Positions 10,071 to 16,443 of a stretch of DNA of 21,256 nucleotides are shown here, one piece after another. Numbering within the stretch: position 1 is the stretch's first letter; every line of letters begins with the position of its first letter. Below the pieces are notes generated by a model. The model worked only from the letters and a program-made list of their open reading frames with translations. It made no database searches and was not told where the DNA came from. This stretch comes from Marinospirillum sp. (GTDB lineage Bacteria; Pseudomonadota; Gammaproteobacteria; Pseudomonadales; Halomonadaceae): positions 1 through 21,256 of the forward strand of contig NZ_JACUUA010000050.1 in the NCBI RefSeq assembly GCF_014859565.1, read 5' to 3'. A program made the position numbers and the translations under genes.

Positions 10071-10875
10071 AACCGGCATATTTACGCAGGTTGATAACAC
10101 CCGTATCCAGCAACAGATACTGGCCTTTGATGCCCAGCAATTGACCCTCAATACGAGGTTGTTTTTCAGGGTTAAGTGACTTCACCTTGGTCGGATAACT
10201 TAATACCGGGTAATGAAAGGTTTTAACGGGCATGTCCAGCCGCTGATAAGCCAGATTCGGCAGGGCATTCAAGCGCACTTCATATTCCTGTACCACGCTG
10301 TGCGCCTCAGCCTGCAGATCCAGCTCCAGCAACTGGTTTTTCAGCATTGCTTGCCAGGCGGTTTTATCCTTGATGCTTTCAGCCAGGGTTGTTTCTATCC
10401 TGCCGGAATCCAGACGGTTAGTAACCCGAAACAGGGGCAAGGCAGCCACTGCACCCTGATCCATCCAGCGAGTAGGCATGTTGCTTTCACGGGTGATGCC
10501 CACTTTAAGCCCGGTGGTATTGGCCAGATAAATCAGATGAGGCTGAAAACAATGGTGATTTGCCCACTCAGGTTCACGACAAGTACCCTGCTGGTAGTGG
10601 CAGGTTTCCGGTCGCACCATACAGGTATCACACTGCGCCAGCTTTTTAAAACAGGGATAACAATAACCCTGACTGAAACTGCGGCTGGTTTTGCGCTCAC
10701 AGTGAATACAAAAAATATCACCACTGAAGTTCAGGCTCAGGGTCTGACCCAGCAGGGGATTGAGGGGTAACTGGCTATAATGCCCTTGCTCATCGGCCAG
10801 TCGCAGCTCATAAGCGACGGTATCCTGATGCTGAGTCGCCATTTTTCGCAGACGACCGCTGATTTGACTAGTCAA
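10045..10875 (-). CDS. DUF2797 family cysteine-rich protein with a GIY-YIG-like segment
   Basis: The 276-residue cytosolic protein has no signal peptide or membrane segment. Cysteines cluster in two groups: C56, C59, C72, C75, and C82, C85, C92, C99, C109, consistent with two zinc-binding sites. Just after them comes IYLANTTGLKVGIT (115-128), then R136 in TRWMDQGA and E161 in GRIETTLAE. This spacing resembles GIY-YIG endonuclease-type domains (paired Y/G strands, catalytic Arg and Glu). The DUF2797 assignment is from memory of the family; nuclease activity is inference only. The start is TTG at 10875, 2 bp after the upstream stop, with AGGG seven to eight bases before it. An ATG at 10842 would cut the conserved-looking SGRLRKM start. 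The 3' end overlaps tamA. Confidence 0.72.
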   Translation of the reverse strand: MTSQISGRLRKMATQHQDTVAYELRLADEQGHYSQLPLNPLLGQTLSLNFSGDIFCIHCERKTSRSFSQGYCYPCFKKLAQCDTCMVRPETCHYQQGTCREPEWANHHCFQPHLIYLANTTGLKVGITRESNMPTRWMDQGAVAALPLFRVTNRLDSGRIETTLAESIKDKTAWQAMLKNQLLELDLQAEAHSVVQEYEVRLNALPNLAYQRLDMPVKTFHYPVLSYPTKVKSLNPEKQPRIEGQLLGIKGQYLLLDTGVINLRKYAGYVAEFCAT

Positions 10876-10877
10876 AA

Positions 10878-11132
10878 TCAGCCCTGATCCAGAATGCGAA
10901 CCGGCTCGGCTTCATTTGCCGCCGGTTTTTTCTTTTTCGGCGCGATATATCCCACCCGTTCCTGCTCAGGAATGTCATTCTGAGCTTCATAACGCAGTAC
11001 TGCTTCCATGCTGATGCTGCGCTGCTCCGCTGTCAGCTCCTGACCATTGGGCCACTTGCCCAGCTCAACACCCCGTTTGAGTGCCTTGTAGATATCCGGG
11101 GTCATTTTTTCGATCATTTCAGCAAAAGTCAT
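10878..11132 (-). CDS. yeaC: DUF1315 (YeaC-like) small protein
   Basis: An 84-residue soluble protein with the DUF1315 pattern: an N-terminal MIEKMTPDIYKALKRGVELGKWPNG, seen here in pieces as TPDIYKALKRGVELGKWPNG (residues 10-29), then LTAEQR and a tryptophan-poor helical segment, ending in a lysine-rich KKKKPAANEAEPVRILDQ tail. E. coli YeaC has the same length and the same VELGKWP core; its function is unknown. ATG 11132 is supported by AGAGGA seven bases upstream and by an ATGA overlap with the stop of the rhomboid gene, so the two are probably translationally coupled. A longer frame to 11162 is rejected. The next gene starts 2 bp after its stop. Confidence 0.83.
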   Translation of the reverse strand: MTFAEMIEKMTPDIYKALKRGVELGKWPNGQELTAEQRSISMEAVLRYEAQNDIPEQERVGYIAPKKKKPAANEAEPVRILDQG

Positions 11133-11968
11133 GTGTTGTTCCTCTTGGTGGACCAGGGCCACAGGGCAAATGCCAGACCAGCCAGCAGTCCCCCCAGGTG
11201 AGCCTCATTCGCCATATTCAAACCTAACGATCCGGAAAAGCTGGTCATGCCCAGCAACATCCAGCCCAGCATAAAAATCACCAACCCATTGGATAACCCC
11301 AGTGCTGCTTGCGGGTGGCGACGATCCCACAGCCAGATGTAACCCAGATAAGCATAAATCACACCGGAAAGACCACCAAACTGGCTGGAGCCATTAAACA
11401 AAAACTGGGCAGAATTGGACACCAGCGCCGCAAACACCACCAGTAAAATCAGGCGCAGGCTGCCGTGGTTTTTTTCGATCATTTCGCCCAGCACCCAGAC
11501 CCACAACAGGTTAAATACCAGATGCATCCAGCCAAAGTGGATAAAAATGGGGGTAATCAGTCGCCACCACTGGCCGCTGCTGAGTGTTTCCATCAGTGGC
11601 AGGCTGATTACCTGACCGGCTTCAAACTGCATGGGGGTAAAAGACACCAGTAAAAACACCACCGGCCCCAGCAGGTATTCAAAGGCCAGAGTCACCAACA
11701 ACGCCAGAAGCATCAAGGTGACCGTCAGTGGCAGGCGACGCAGGCGGGCAGTGAGGGATTGCGGATTAGCAGCCGGTTTTACCTCAACACCCTGCTGCCA
11801 AGCCTGCATCGCTTGATTAAAAGCATCCAGCTGTGCCGGATCCAGTAACCAGAAGGCATGACCACCCTGTTCATCGGGTAAAATGCGATGCCCAATGCGG
11901 GCACGCCAGAGGTGGCGCGATAAGGGCATGGGGTCCTGATCTGAAGTTATAACAAAAAGTTTGATCAT
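11129..11968 (-). CDS. glpG: Rhomboid-family intramembrane serine protease (GlpG-like)
   Basis: Rhomboids cleave transmembrane segments of other membrane proteins within the inner membrane. The 279-residue protein has a GlpG-type cytosolic N-terminal domain (about 1-60, MIKLFVITSDQDPMPL then WLLDPAQLDAF), a linker, and a six-helix rhomboid core. Catalytic signatures are complete: HLVFN (H149, N153), GLSG with the nucleophile S201, and the general base H257 in NEAHLGGLLAG. The L1-loop WR motif is present (WWRLITP, 134-140). Substrates cannot be predicted. It is the first gene of the compact minus-strand unit ending in tamAB; a strong terminator about 40 bp upstream separates it from the metallophosphoesterase gene. 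The Shine-Dalgarno before ATG 11968 is modest. Confidence 0.93.
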   Translation of the reverse strand: MIKLFVITSDQDPMPLSRHLWRARIGHRILPDEQGGHAFWLLDPAQLDAFNQAMQAWQQGVEVKPAANPQSLTARLRRLPLTVTLMLLALLVTLAFEYLLGPVVFLLVSFTPMQFEAGQVISLPLMETLSSGQWWRLITPIFIHFGWMHLVFNLLWVWVLGEMIEKNHGSLRLILLVVFAALVSNSAQFLFNGSSQFGGLSGVIYAYLGYIWLWDRRHPQAALGLSNGLVIFMLGWMLLGMTSFSGSLGLNMANEAHLGGLLAGLAFALWPWSTKRNNT

Positions 11969-12006
11969 CCTGTGGTCTGTTCTTTATCTTGATATTTACA
12001 GGTGAA

Positions 12007-12037
12007 GAAAAAAATGGCGACCAACGGGGGGTCGCCA
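12007..12037 (-). terminator. Strong intrinsic terminator after the metallophosphoesterase gene
   Basis: Minus-strand hairpin with an 8-bp perfect stem (TGGCGACC 12037-12030 / GGTCGCCA 12022-12015) and a 7-base loop, followed by seven T and then CTTC. It closes the OMP-nadK-phosphoesterase unit and implies that the rhomboid-tamB unit needs its own promoter in the roughly 38 bp that remain, or depends on read-through. I see no near-consensus promoter there. Confidence 0.85.
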
Positions 12038-12107
12038 AAATAGGGATCATCATGAGGAAACTGCATCTGCTTTGATGTGCTCCCACAATCAAAGTTCCCG
12101 CGGCGTT

Positions 12108-13109
12108 TCAAACTTGCTGAATCTTTTCTGCGGTCATTTCTGCACGCAGCTCATCCAGCGGTGGATATTCATCCCGCTGCACTTCCACCCAGACAAACTT
12201 GCCTGCATCCAGACGGGTTTCACCATCAAAACGATAAGCCACCAACCGCCCGTATTTCACTGCACTGTAATCCAGGCAGGCCAGGTTGGAGCGTATCACC
12301 GAGGGAAAACCCTGACACCAGTAGTGCCCAAAAAACAAGGGTTTCTGATCTTGCGGATAATAACAAAGATGCTGAGATTCTTCCGGGGTAATCCGGCGTA
12401 CTTCCAGTTCTGGCGCCAAGCGATCCGGCTGAAACAGCACATCACCCCAGGTACGGGGTTGATCAATCCAGTAAGAAGTGCGGAAACGATCACGCACAAA
12501 ACCATCGCCACTTTTCTGGGTCTGGCCTTCCGGCAAGTGCAACCAGGTGCCACGGGTGCAGCGATCCACCAGGCGAAACTCAAAATTGCCCGGTACTGCA
12601 GAAGCCTGCATAAAATCAGGATTCATCACTGCATCCGGGTAATGCTGCAAAAACTTCTGCATCAGTGACTCATCCCAGCAGGCATGAACCACCCGCAGCT
12701 CATCCAGATCCAGCGCCAGTGGCAGGGTCATGAACCAGCCCAGAAAATTCTGCCACTCCTGTGCATAGGCAGCAAATTGATCCAGGGTTTCCTGTATCAC
12801 GCGCTGATGACGGGTATTGTGTTCACGCAGTGGCTGACCGGCAGCATTACGGGTGAAATATGCCAAGGCATTATATTCGTGGTTGCCTAGCACCATCTGT
12901 GCGGTACCGGCCTCAACCATGTCACGCACATCATGCAACGCCTGACGAATACGCGGCCCACGATCAACAATATCACCAACAAAAAGCACCTTGCGACCGG
13001 TCGGATGACGCCAGGCTCCGGATTGATGCCGATAACCCAGCAATTCAAGCAGACGACGCAGGGTGTTGCCGCAGCCGTGTACATCACCAATCAGGTCATA
13101 ACCTTGCAT
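12108..13109 (-). CDS. Calcineurin-like metallophosphoesterase
   Basis: The 333-residue protein has all the calcineurin-type metal-binding motifs near its N terminus: GDVHG (8-12), GDIVDRG (45-51) and GNHE (75-78), followed by a conserved-looking HACW. These assign it to the Ser/Thr-phosphatase-like or symmetrical Ap4A-hydrolase-like phosphoesterases. It is longer than the ~220-residue PrpA/PrpE proteins, and the substrate is unknown. There is no signal peptide, so it is cytosolic. ATG 13109 is chosen over ATG 13124 because AGGGG lies five bases upstream and the homology begins at once (MQGYDLIGDVHG). It lies 27 bp downstream of nadK on the same strand. A comparable nadK-phosphoesterase-rhomboid neighbourhood is known to me from pseudomonads. 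Confidence 0.85.
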   Translation of the reverse strand: MQGYDLIGDVHGCGNTLRRLLELLGYRHQSGAWRHPTGRKVLFVGDIVDRGPRIRQALHDVRDMVEAGTAQMVLGNHEYNALAYFTRNAAGQPLREHNTRHQRVIQETLDQFAAYAQEWQNFLGWFMTLPLALDLDELRVVHACWDESLMQKFLQHYPDAVMNPDFMQASAVPGNFEFRLVDRCTRGTWLHLPEGQTQKSGDGFVRDRFRTSYWIDQPRTWGDVLFQPDRLAPELEVRRITPEESQHLCYYPQDQKPLFFGHYWCQGFPSVIRSNLACLDYSAVKYGRLVAYRFDGETRLDAGKFVWVEVQRDEYPPLDELRAEMTAEKIQQV

Positions 13110-13136
13110 AAATGCCCCTGCCATCTGCCTGCAAAG

Positions 13137-14027
13137 TCAATAGTTACTCGGCTGGGAGTTCCAGCCCAGCTTGGTGCGGCAGATTTCATAATAGTCATGC
13201 CCCAATGGATGAATCAGTTTCAGTTTGTGGGGTTTTTTGCGGATGTACAACACATCACCGGGCTTGGTGACCAGATGGGTTTGTCCATCACACGAGACAT
13301 GCGGATAGGTTTCGTTACTGGCACTGATCAGGATTTTGATCTCACTGTTGCCATCCACCACAATCGGGCGGCTGGACAGGGTATGCGGGAACATCGGCAC
13401 CAGCACCAGAGCATCCAGTTTAGGGTGCATGATCGGGCCACCACCAGACAAGGCATAAGCCGTTGACCCAGTCGGTGTAGAAACAATCAGGCCATCCGAG
13501 CGCTGGTTGTAAACGAACTGACCCTCGATGTACAGGTCGAACTCGATCATCCGAGCTGATTTGCCGGGGTGCAGCACCACATCGTTCAGACCATCCGCTG
13601 AACCGATCGGTTCACCTTCACGCACCACTTCAGCATCCAACAAAAAACGCCGTTCTGAGGTGTATTTACCAGCCAGCACCTCAGCCACTTTTTCTTCTAA
13701 TTGATCCGGCATGATATCAGTCAGAAAGCCCAGTCGACCACGATTCACACCCAGCACCGGCACACCGGTTCTGGCCATCGCACGTGCAGCGCCCAGTAAA
13801 CTGCCATCACCACCCACGACAATCACCAGATCACAAATTTCAGCCAGCATCTTGCGGTCGGCTTCCTGAAAACCATGTCCCAGCAATACCGTGGCGGTAC
13901 GATCTTCTACAATGATCTGGTAGTTGTGCTCGTCCAGAAACCGCATCAGCCGTTTGAGGGTATCCACCACGCGGCTGCTGCCCAAACGACCGATCAGACC
14001 AATATTTCGAAAGACTGGTTTTTTCAT
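13137..14027 (-). CDS. nadK: NAD kinase
   Basis: NadK phosphorylates NAD+ with ATP to make NADP+, setting the cell's NADP(H) pool. The 296-residue protein has the typical length and motifs: GGDGS (72-76), the NRGRLGFLTD segment (95-104), NDVVLH (148-153), and TPTGSTAY (184-191) with the glycine-rich GGGPI loop. It starts at ATG 14027, overlapping the stop codon of the upstream outer-membrane protein gene as ATGA, which suggests translational coupling; the metallophosphoesterase follows 27 bp after its stop. The C-terminal extension of about 20 residues after HDYYEICRTKLGW is within the normal range for proteobacterial NadK. Confidence 0.96.
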   Translation of the reverse strand: MKKPVFRNIGLIGRLGSSRVVDTLKRLMRFLDEHNYQIIVEDRTATVLLGHGFQEADRKMLAEICDLVIVVGGDGSLLGAARAMARTGVPVLGVNRGRLGFLTDIMPDQLEEKVAEVLAGKYTSERRFLLDAEVVREGEPIGSADGLNDVVLHPGKSARMIEFDLYIEGQFVYNQRSDGLIVSTPTGSTAYALSGGGPIMHPKLDALVLVPMFPHTLSSRPIVVDGNSEIKILISASNETYPHVSCDGQTHLVTKPGDVLYIRKKPHKLKLIHPLGHDYYEICRTKLGWNSQPSNY

Positions 14028-14524
14028 GGCAGTTTGTAGCCTACACCCAGGGTAAATCCTTCCAATTGCATGGCTGCAGTATCCAGATAAACCATGTACT
14101 CAAGATCCACATAAAAACGCGGAGTAACCGATATCTCTGCACCTAGGCCGTAACTGATCTCAAACTCACTGCTGTTTTCACCTGCAGTGGATAGGCTTGC
14201 CGATGTCCCCCCCAGTTTGGCGTAAGGGCTGAAAAAATCCAGCGGCATAATAAACTTGCCGTACAGACCAAACAGCCGATCCAGTGAGGTTTCTGTTTCG
14301 GCATCTTCGCCGCCGACAGCAAAATGCAATTCAGCACCAACAAAGGTGCTGAGCTGCTGACCAAAACGAACTTTTAGACCCTGGGCACTGGAGTCGTTTG
14401 AGCTCCAGTGATGCAGGCCGCCACTAACGTAAGAGTAAATATCGTCATACTTGTCATAAGCCTGCAGGGTTGTAGCGGGCAGCAACAAACAGCTCAGCAG
14501 AACAGCAGGTATCCAGCGCAGCAT
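14024..14524 (-). CDS. Small outer-membrane beta-barrel protein
   Basis: The 166-residue precursor starts with a signal peptide (MLRWIPAVLLSCLLLPATTLQA, cleavage after residue 22). The mature part alternates aromatic/hydrophobic and polar residues in amphipathic strands (SYVSGGLHHW, VGAELHFAVGG, LYGKFIMPL, SYGLGAEISV, FYVDLEYMVYL, FTLGVGYKLP), as in 8-stranded OmpA/OmpX/OmpW-type barrels. The C terminus ends KLP, not in the usual aromatic residue, although Y is four from the end. ATG 14524 is chosen over an upstream ATG at 14575 because AAGGAG lies seven bases before it and the signal peptide starts there. Its stop overlaps the nadK start. Function unrecognised; a porin-family or OMP_b-brl domain is the likely classification. 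Confidence 0.78.
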   Translation of the reverse strand: MLRWIPAVLLSCLLLPATTLQAYDKYDDIYSYVSGGLHHWSSNDSSAQGLKVRFGQQLSTFVGAELHFAVGGEDAETETSLDRLFGLYGKFIMPLDFFSPYAKLGGTSASLSTAGENSSEFEISYGLGAEISVTPRFYVDLEYMVYLDTAAMQLEGFTLGVGYKLP

Positions 14525-14581
14525 CAGCACTCTCCTTGGTTCAGTACTCGGAATTCTGAAAGGGAGATTAAACACTTAAAT

Positions 14582-14617
14582 GCCAGTGATTACCAGCATC
14601 CACGGGTTTTCACTGGC
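14582..14617 (-). terminator. Possible terminator or stem-loop after the EamA gene
   Basis: Perfect 8-bp inverted repeat (GCCAGTGA 14582-14589 / TCACTGGC 14610-14617) with a 20-base loop, just downstream of the EamA transporter stop on the minus strand. The following bases are AT-rich but lack a clean T run, so termination is tentative. Confidence 0.4.
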
Positions 14618-14619
14618 TT

Positions 14620-15498
14620 TCAGCTGCGCTGGACTTCAACCTTGGGGCGCACCCAAACCTCGTTGATCCAGAGCGCCAGCAAAATGACCAGACCACCGGC
14701 CAGCAGGCGTGAAAAATCCACATCCCGATTCCAGATCAATAGGTTTACCAACAAACCCGCCGGAACCAGCGCATTGTTCATAATGGCCAGTGTCCCAGCA
14801 TCCACCAGCGTGGCACCCTTGTTCCATAGGAAGTATCCAGCACCAGAAGCCACCAGCCCCAGCCATAATAGCACTACCCACTGAGTGGTATTCACCGGCA
14901 GTCGATTCCAGTTACCCCAGATCAACATGCCTACCAGCGCCACCAGCAGTGCACCCAGATAAAAATAACCAAACACATCACGATGGCTCAACCTGGAGTC
15001 TTGCGGTTGAATCTCCATCACCTTTTTGTATGCTACCTGCCCCAGAGCAAAGCAGATGTTGGCTCCCTGCACCAGCAAAAAGCCGGTGAGGAATTCACTG
15101 CTGAGCTGGTTGTATCGGATGATGCCTGCACCCAACACCGCCAGGCTAGCCGTCAGCAGATACCAGAGGGTAAAGCGCCGATGCAGCAGATCATCCAGCA
15201 AAGTAATGTAGATGGGCGTAAAAATGGTGAAAAGCACCACTTCCGGCACCAAAAGAAAACTGAACGACTGATACAGACACAGATACATCACACCCAGCTG
15301 TATGCCACCTATCACCATCAGCTGGATAGCCAGTTGTGACGGAATACGACGGAAACGAATCAGTGGCAGAAACACCAGACTGGCCAGCAGAGTCCGTGTC
15401 AGCACCGCAAAATAACCATCCACCGTACCGGACAGATACACACCGATCAGACTGAAAGAAAAAGCCCAGAGAAGGGTCACACCCCAGAGATAAGTCAA
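14620..15498 (-). CDS. EamA/DMT-family membrane transporter
   Basis: The 292-residue protein consists almost entirely of ten predicted membrane helices arranged as two EamA repeats (about 1-130 and 145-285), the architecture of the drug/metabolite transporter superfamily. These proteins export or import amino acids, purines, carboxylates and similar small molecules; no motif seen here narrows the substrate. The first helix (YLWGVTLLWAFSFSLIGVYL) and the LASLVFLPLIRFRR loop are typical. The start is TTG 15498 with AAGAGG eight bases upstream; no ATG is available close by. The ribosome binding site lies within a perfect dyad (CGTTAAC/GTTAACG) that may be an operator. It is flanked by a divergent dehydrogenase remnant. 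Confidence 0.85.
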   Translation of the reverse strand: MTYLWGVTLLWAFSFSLIGVYLSGTVDGYFAVLTRTLLASLVFLPLIRFRRIPSQLAIQLMVIGGIQLGVMYLCLYQSFSFLLVPEVVLFTIFTPIYITLLDDLLHRRFTLWYLLTASLAVLGAGIIRYNQLSSEFLTGFLLVQGANICFALGQVAYKKVMEIQPQDSRLSHRDVFGYFYLGALLVALVGMLIWGNWNRLPVNTTQWVVLLWLGLVASGAGYFLWNKGATLVDAGTLAIMNNALVPAGLLVNLLIWNRDVDFSRLLAGGLVILLALWINEVWVRPKVEVQRS

Positions 15499-15500
15499 GT

Positions 15501-15530
15501 CGTTAACCTCTTATTTTTTTAAAGTTAACG
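15501..15530. promoter_or_regulatory. Inverted repeat over the EamA ribosome binding site, candidate operator
   Basis: Perfect 7-bp arms CGTTAAC (15501-15507) and GTTAACG (15524-15530), 16-base AT-rich spacer. Each arm contains a palindromic GTTAAC, and the centres are 23 bp apart, about two helical turns. It spans the Shine-Dalgarno of the EamA gene. It could bind a dimeric regulator pair or fold in the mRNA. Confidence 0.35.
15507..15512 (-). promoter_or_regulatory. Ribosome binding site supporting the TTG start of the EamA gene
   Basis: Minus-strand AAGAGG, eight bases before TTG at 15498. Confidence 0.55.
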
Positions 15531-15557
15531 AATTATATGCCAGTAATCAACAACTGA

Positions 15558-15869
15558 ACAGCCAGAGCATGCAGCACAGGCAAGGTAATTGTTAGCAAGA
15601 CCAGCTTTGAAAATCAGGGACGTGCCAGGGTTTTACTGGTTAACAAAGGCATGATGAAGGTCTATGCTGATAACAGAGCGGGGCGTTTGCTGGGTGCTGA
15701 AATATTCAGCCCTCAAGCAGAACATCTGGCACATTTGCTGGCGTGGAGCATCCAACAGCAATTGACCCTGACTGAAGTGCTGCAGATGCCCTTTTATCGC
15801 CCGGTGGTCGAACAAGGGCTCAAAACCGCTCTGCAAGCAGCAGCAAGACAGTTTGACCATAAAAAATAA
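15558..15869 (+). pseudogene. 3' remnant of a dihydrolipoyl dehydrogenase-like flavoprotein gene
   Basis: The frame open from 15558 to the stop at 15869 encodes only the C-terminal dimerisation domain of a pyridine nucleotide-disulfide oxidoreductase (Pyr_redox_dim). SFENQGRARVLLVNKG is followed by MKVYADNRAGRLLGAEIFSP, AEHLAHLLAWSIQQ, LTLTEVLQMPFYRPVVEQGLKTAL. The pattern GRLLGAE...LA..I....L...E.L.MPFY.PVVE.GL.TAL is diagnostic of this domain in lipoamide dehydrogenases. A full enzyme has about 450-480 residues with FAD- and NAD-binding domains; here a stop codon lies at 15555 and nothing upstream resembles the missing part. An ATG at 15651 could start a 72-residue product, but it would lack any active site. 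The likeliest explanation is a deletion that fused the EamA intergenic region to the gene's last quarter. Confidence 0.82.
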
Positions 15870-15875
15870 AAGGAG
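15870..15875 (+). promoter_or_regulatory. Ribosome binding site supporting the GTG start of the CBS gene
   Basis: AAGGAG, seven bases before GTG at 15883, immediately after the remnant's stop codon. Confidence 0.7.
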
Positions 15876-15882
15876 AAATACC

Positions 15883-16299
15883 GTGACGCAACACATCAAG
15901 GTTCGTGAAGCCATGTCTCAAGACAGCTTGAAAATTCTGACCACAACCAGTGTTGAAGAAGCAGCTACCCTGCTGCTCAAACATAAACTGCCCGGCGCAC
16001 CGGTCATCAACGAGCGTGGCGAACTGGTTGGTTTTGTTTCTGAGCATGATCTGCTAAAACAACTGCTGGATTCCAGTTATCACAGCAGCACTAGTTCCAC
16101 GGTACTGGATGTTATGAGGGCGGATGTTGTAACTGTCAGCCCCGATGACAGTATTATTGAGCTGGCACAAACCATGGCGCGGATAGATAAACCCAAGGTG
16201 TATCCGGTTGCTGAAGGCGGTAAACTGATTGGTATCATCACCCGAGGGCAGTTGCTCCAGGCATTGATCACTAACCGTTCACAACCTTCCAGGGTATAA
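15883..16299 (+). CDS. Two-CBS-domain protein
   Basis: The 138-residue protein is a bare pair of CBS domains, about residues 8-62 (VREAMSQDSLKILTTTSVEEAATLLLKHKLPGAPV is the first, given here from its start) and 76-131 (DVMRADVVTVSPDDSI onward, with GGKLIGIITRGQLLQAL at the end). CBS pairs bind adenosyl ligands such as AMP, ATP or SAM and act as energy or ligand sensors, here without a fused effector domain. GTG 15883 is chosen because AAGGAG lies seven bases upstream; the frame extension to 15853 overlaps the remnant and is unlikely. The tight 13-bp gap after the remnant suggests that the gene was once co-expressed with the intact dehydrogenase. It ends at a strong hairpin. The partner and role are unknown. 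Confidence 0.88.
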   Translation: MTQHIKVREAMSQDSLKILTTTSVEEAATLLLKHKLPGAPVINERGELVGFVSEHDLLKQLLDSSYHSSTSSTVLDVMRADVVTVSPDDSIIELAQTMARIDKPKVYPVAEGGKLIGIITRGQLLQALITNRSQPSRV

Positions 16300-16306
16300 A
16301 TGCAGT

Positions 16307-16333
16307 AGCCCGAAGCCTGATAGGCTTCGGGCT
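16307..16333 (+). terminator. Stem-loop terminator after the CBS gene
   Basis: A perfect 12-bp stem (AGCCCGAAGCCT 16307-16318 / AGGCTTCGGGCT 16322-16333) with a 3-base loop, 7 bp after the CBS stop. The T run is short (the base after the stem is T, then ACATATTC), so termination may be partial. The rest of the gap to 16443 shows nothing else I can name. Confidence 0.6.
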
Positions 16334-16443
16334 TACATATTCACAACATAAGCAAAACCGCACTCTTCTCATCACCCGCAGCAATCAGCTAACATGACTT
16401 CCACTGCATAACTACACCACCACCTGCAAAGGGAAGGCAACCA

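Noticed and set aside
12072..12668. Plus-strand frame of 198 codons, with similar ones at 10213-10770 and 12933-13466
   Set aside because: They run antisense to the metallophosphoesterase, DUF2797 and nadK genes, whose motifs are intact.
15651..15869. A functional 72-residue gene in the dehydrogenase remnant
   Set aside because: The similarity to the dehydrogenase domain continues upstream of the ATG to at least 15603, so the ATG is an internal methionine of a truncated gene.
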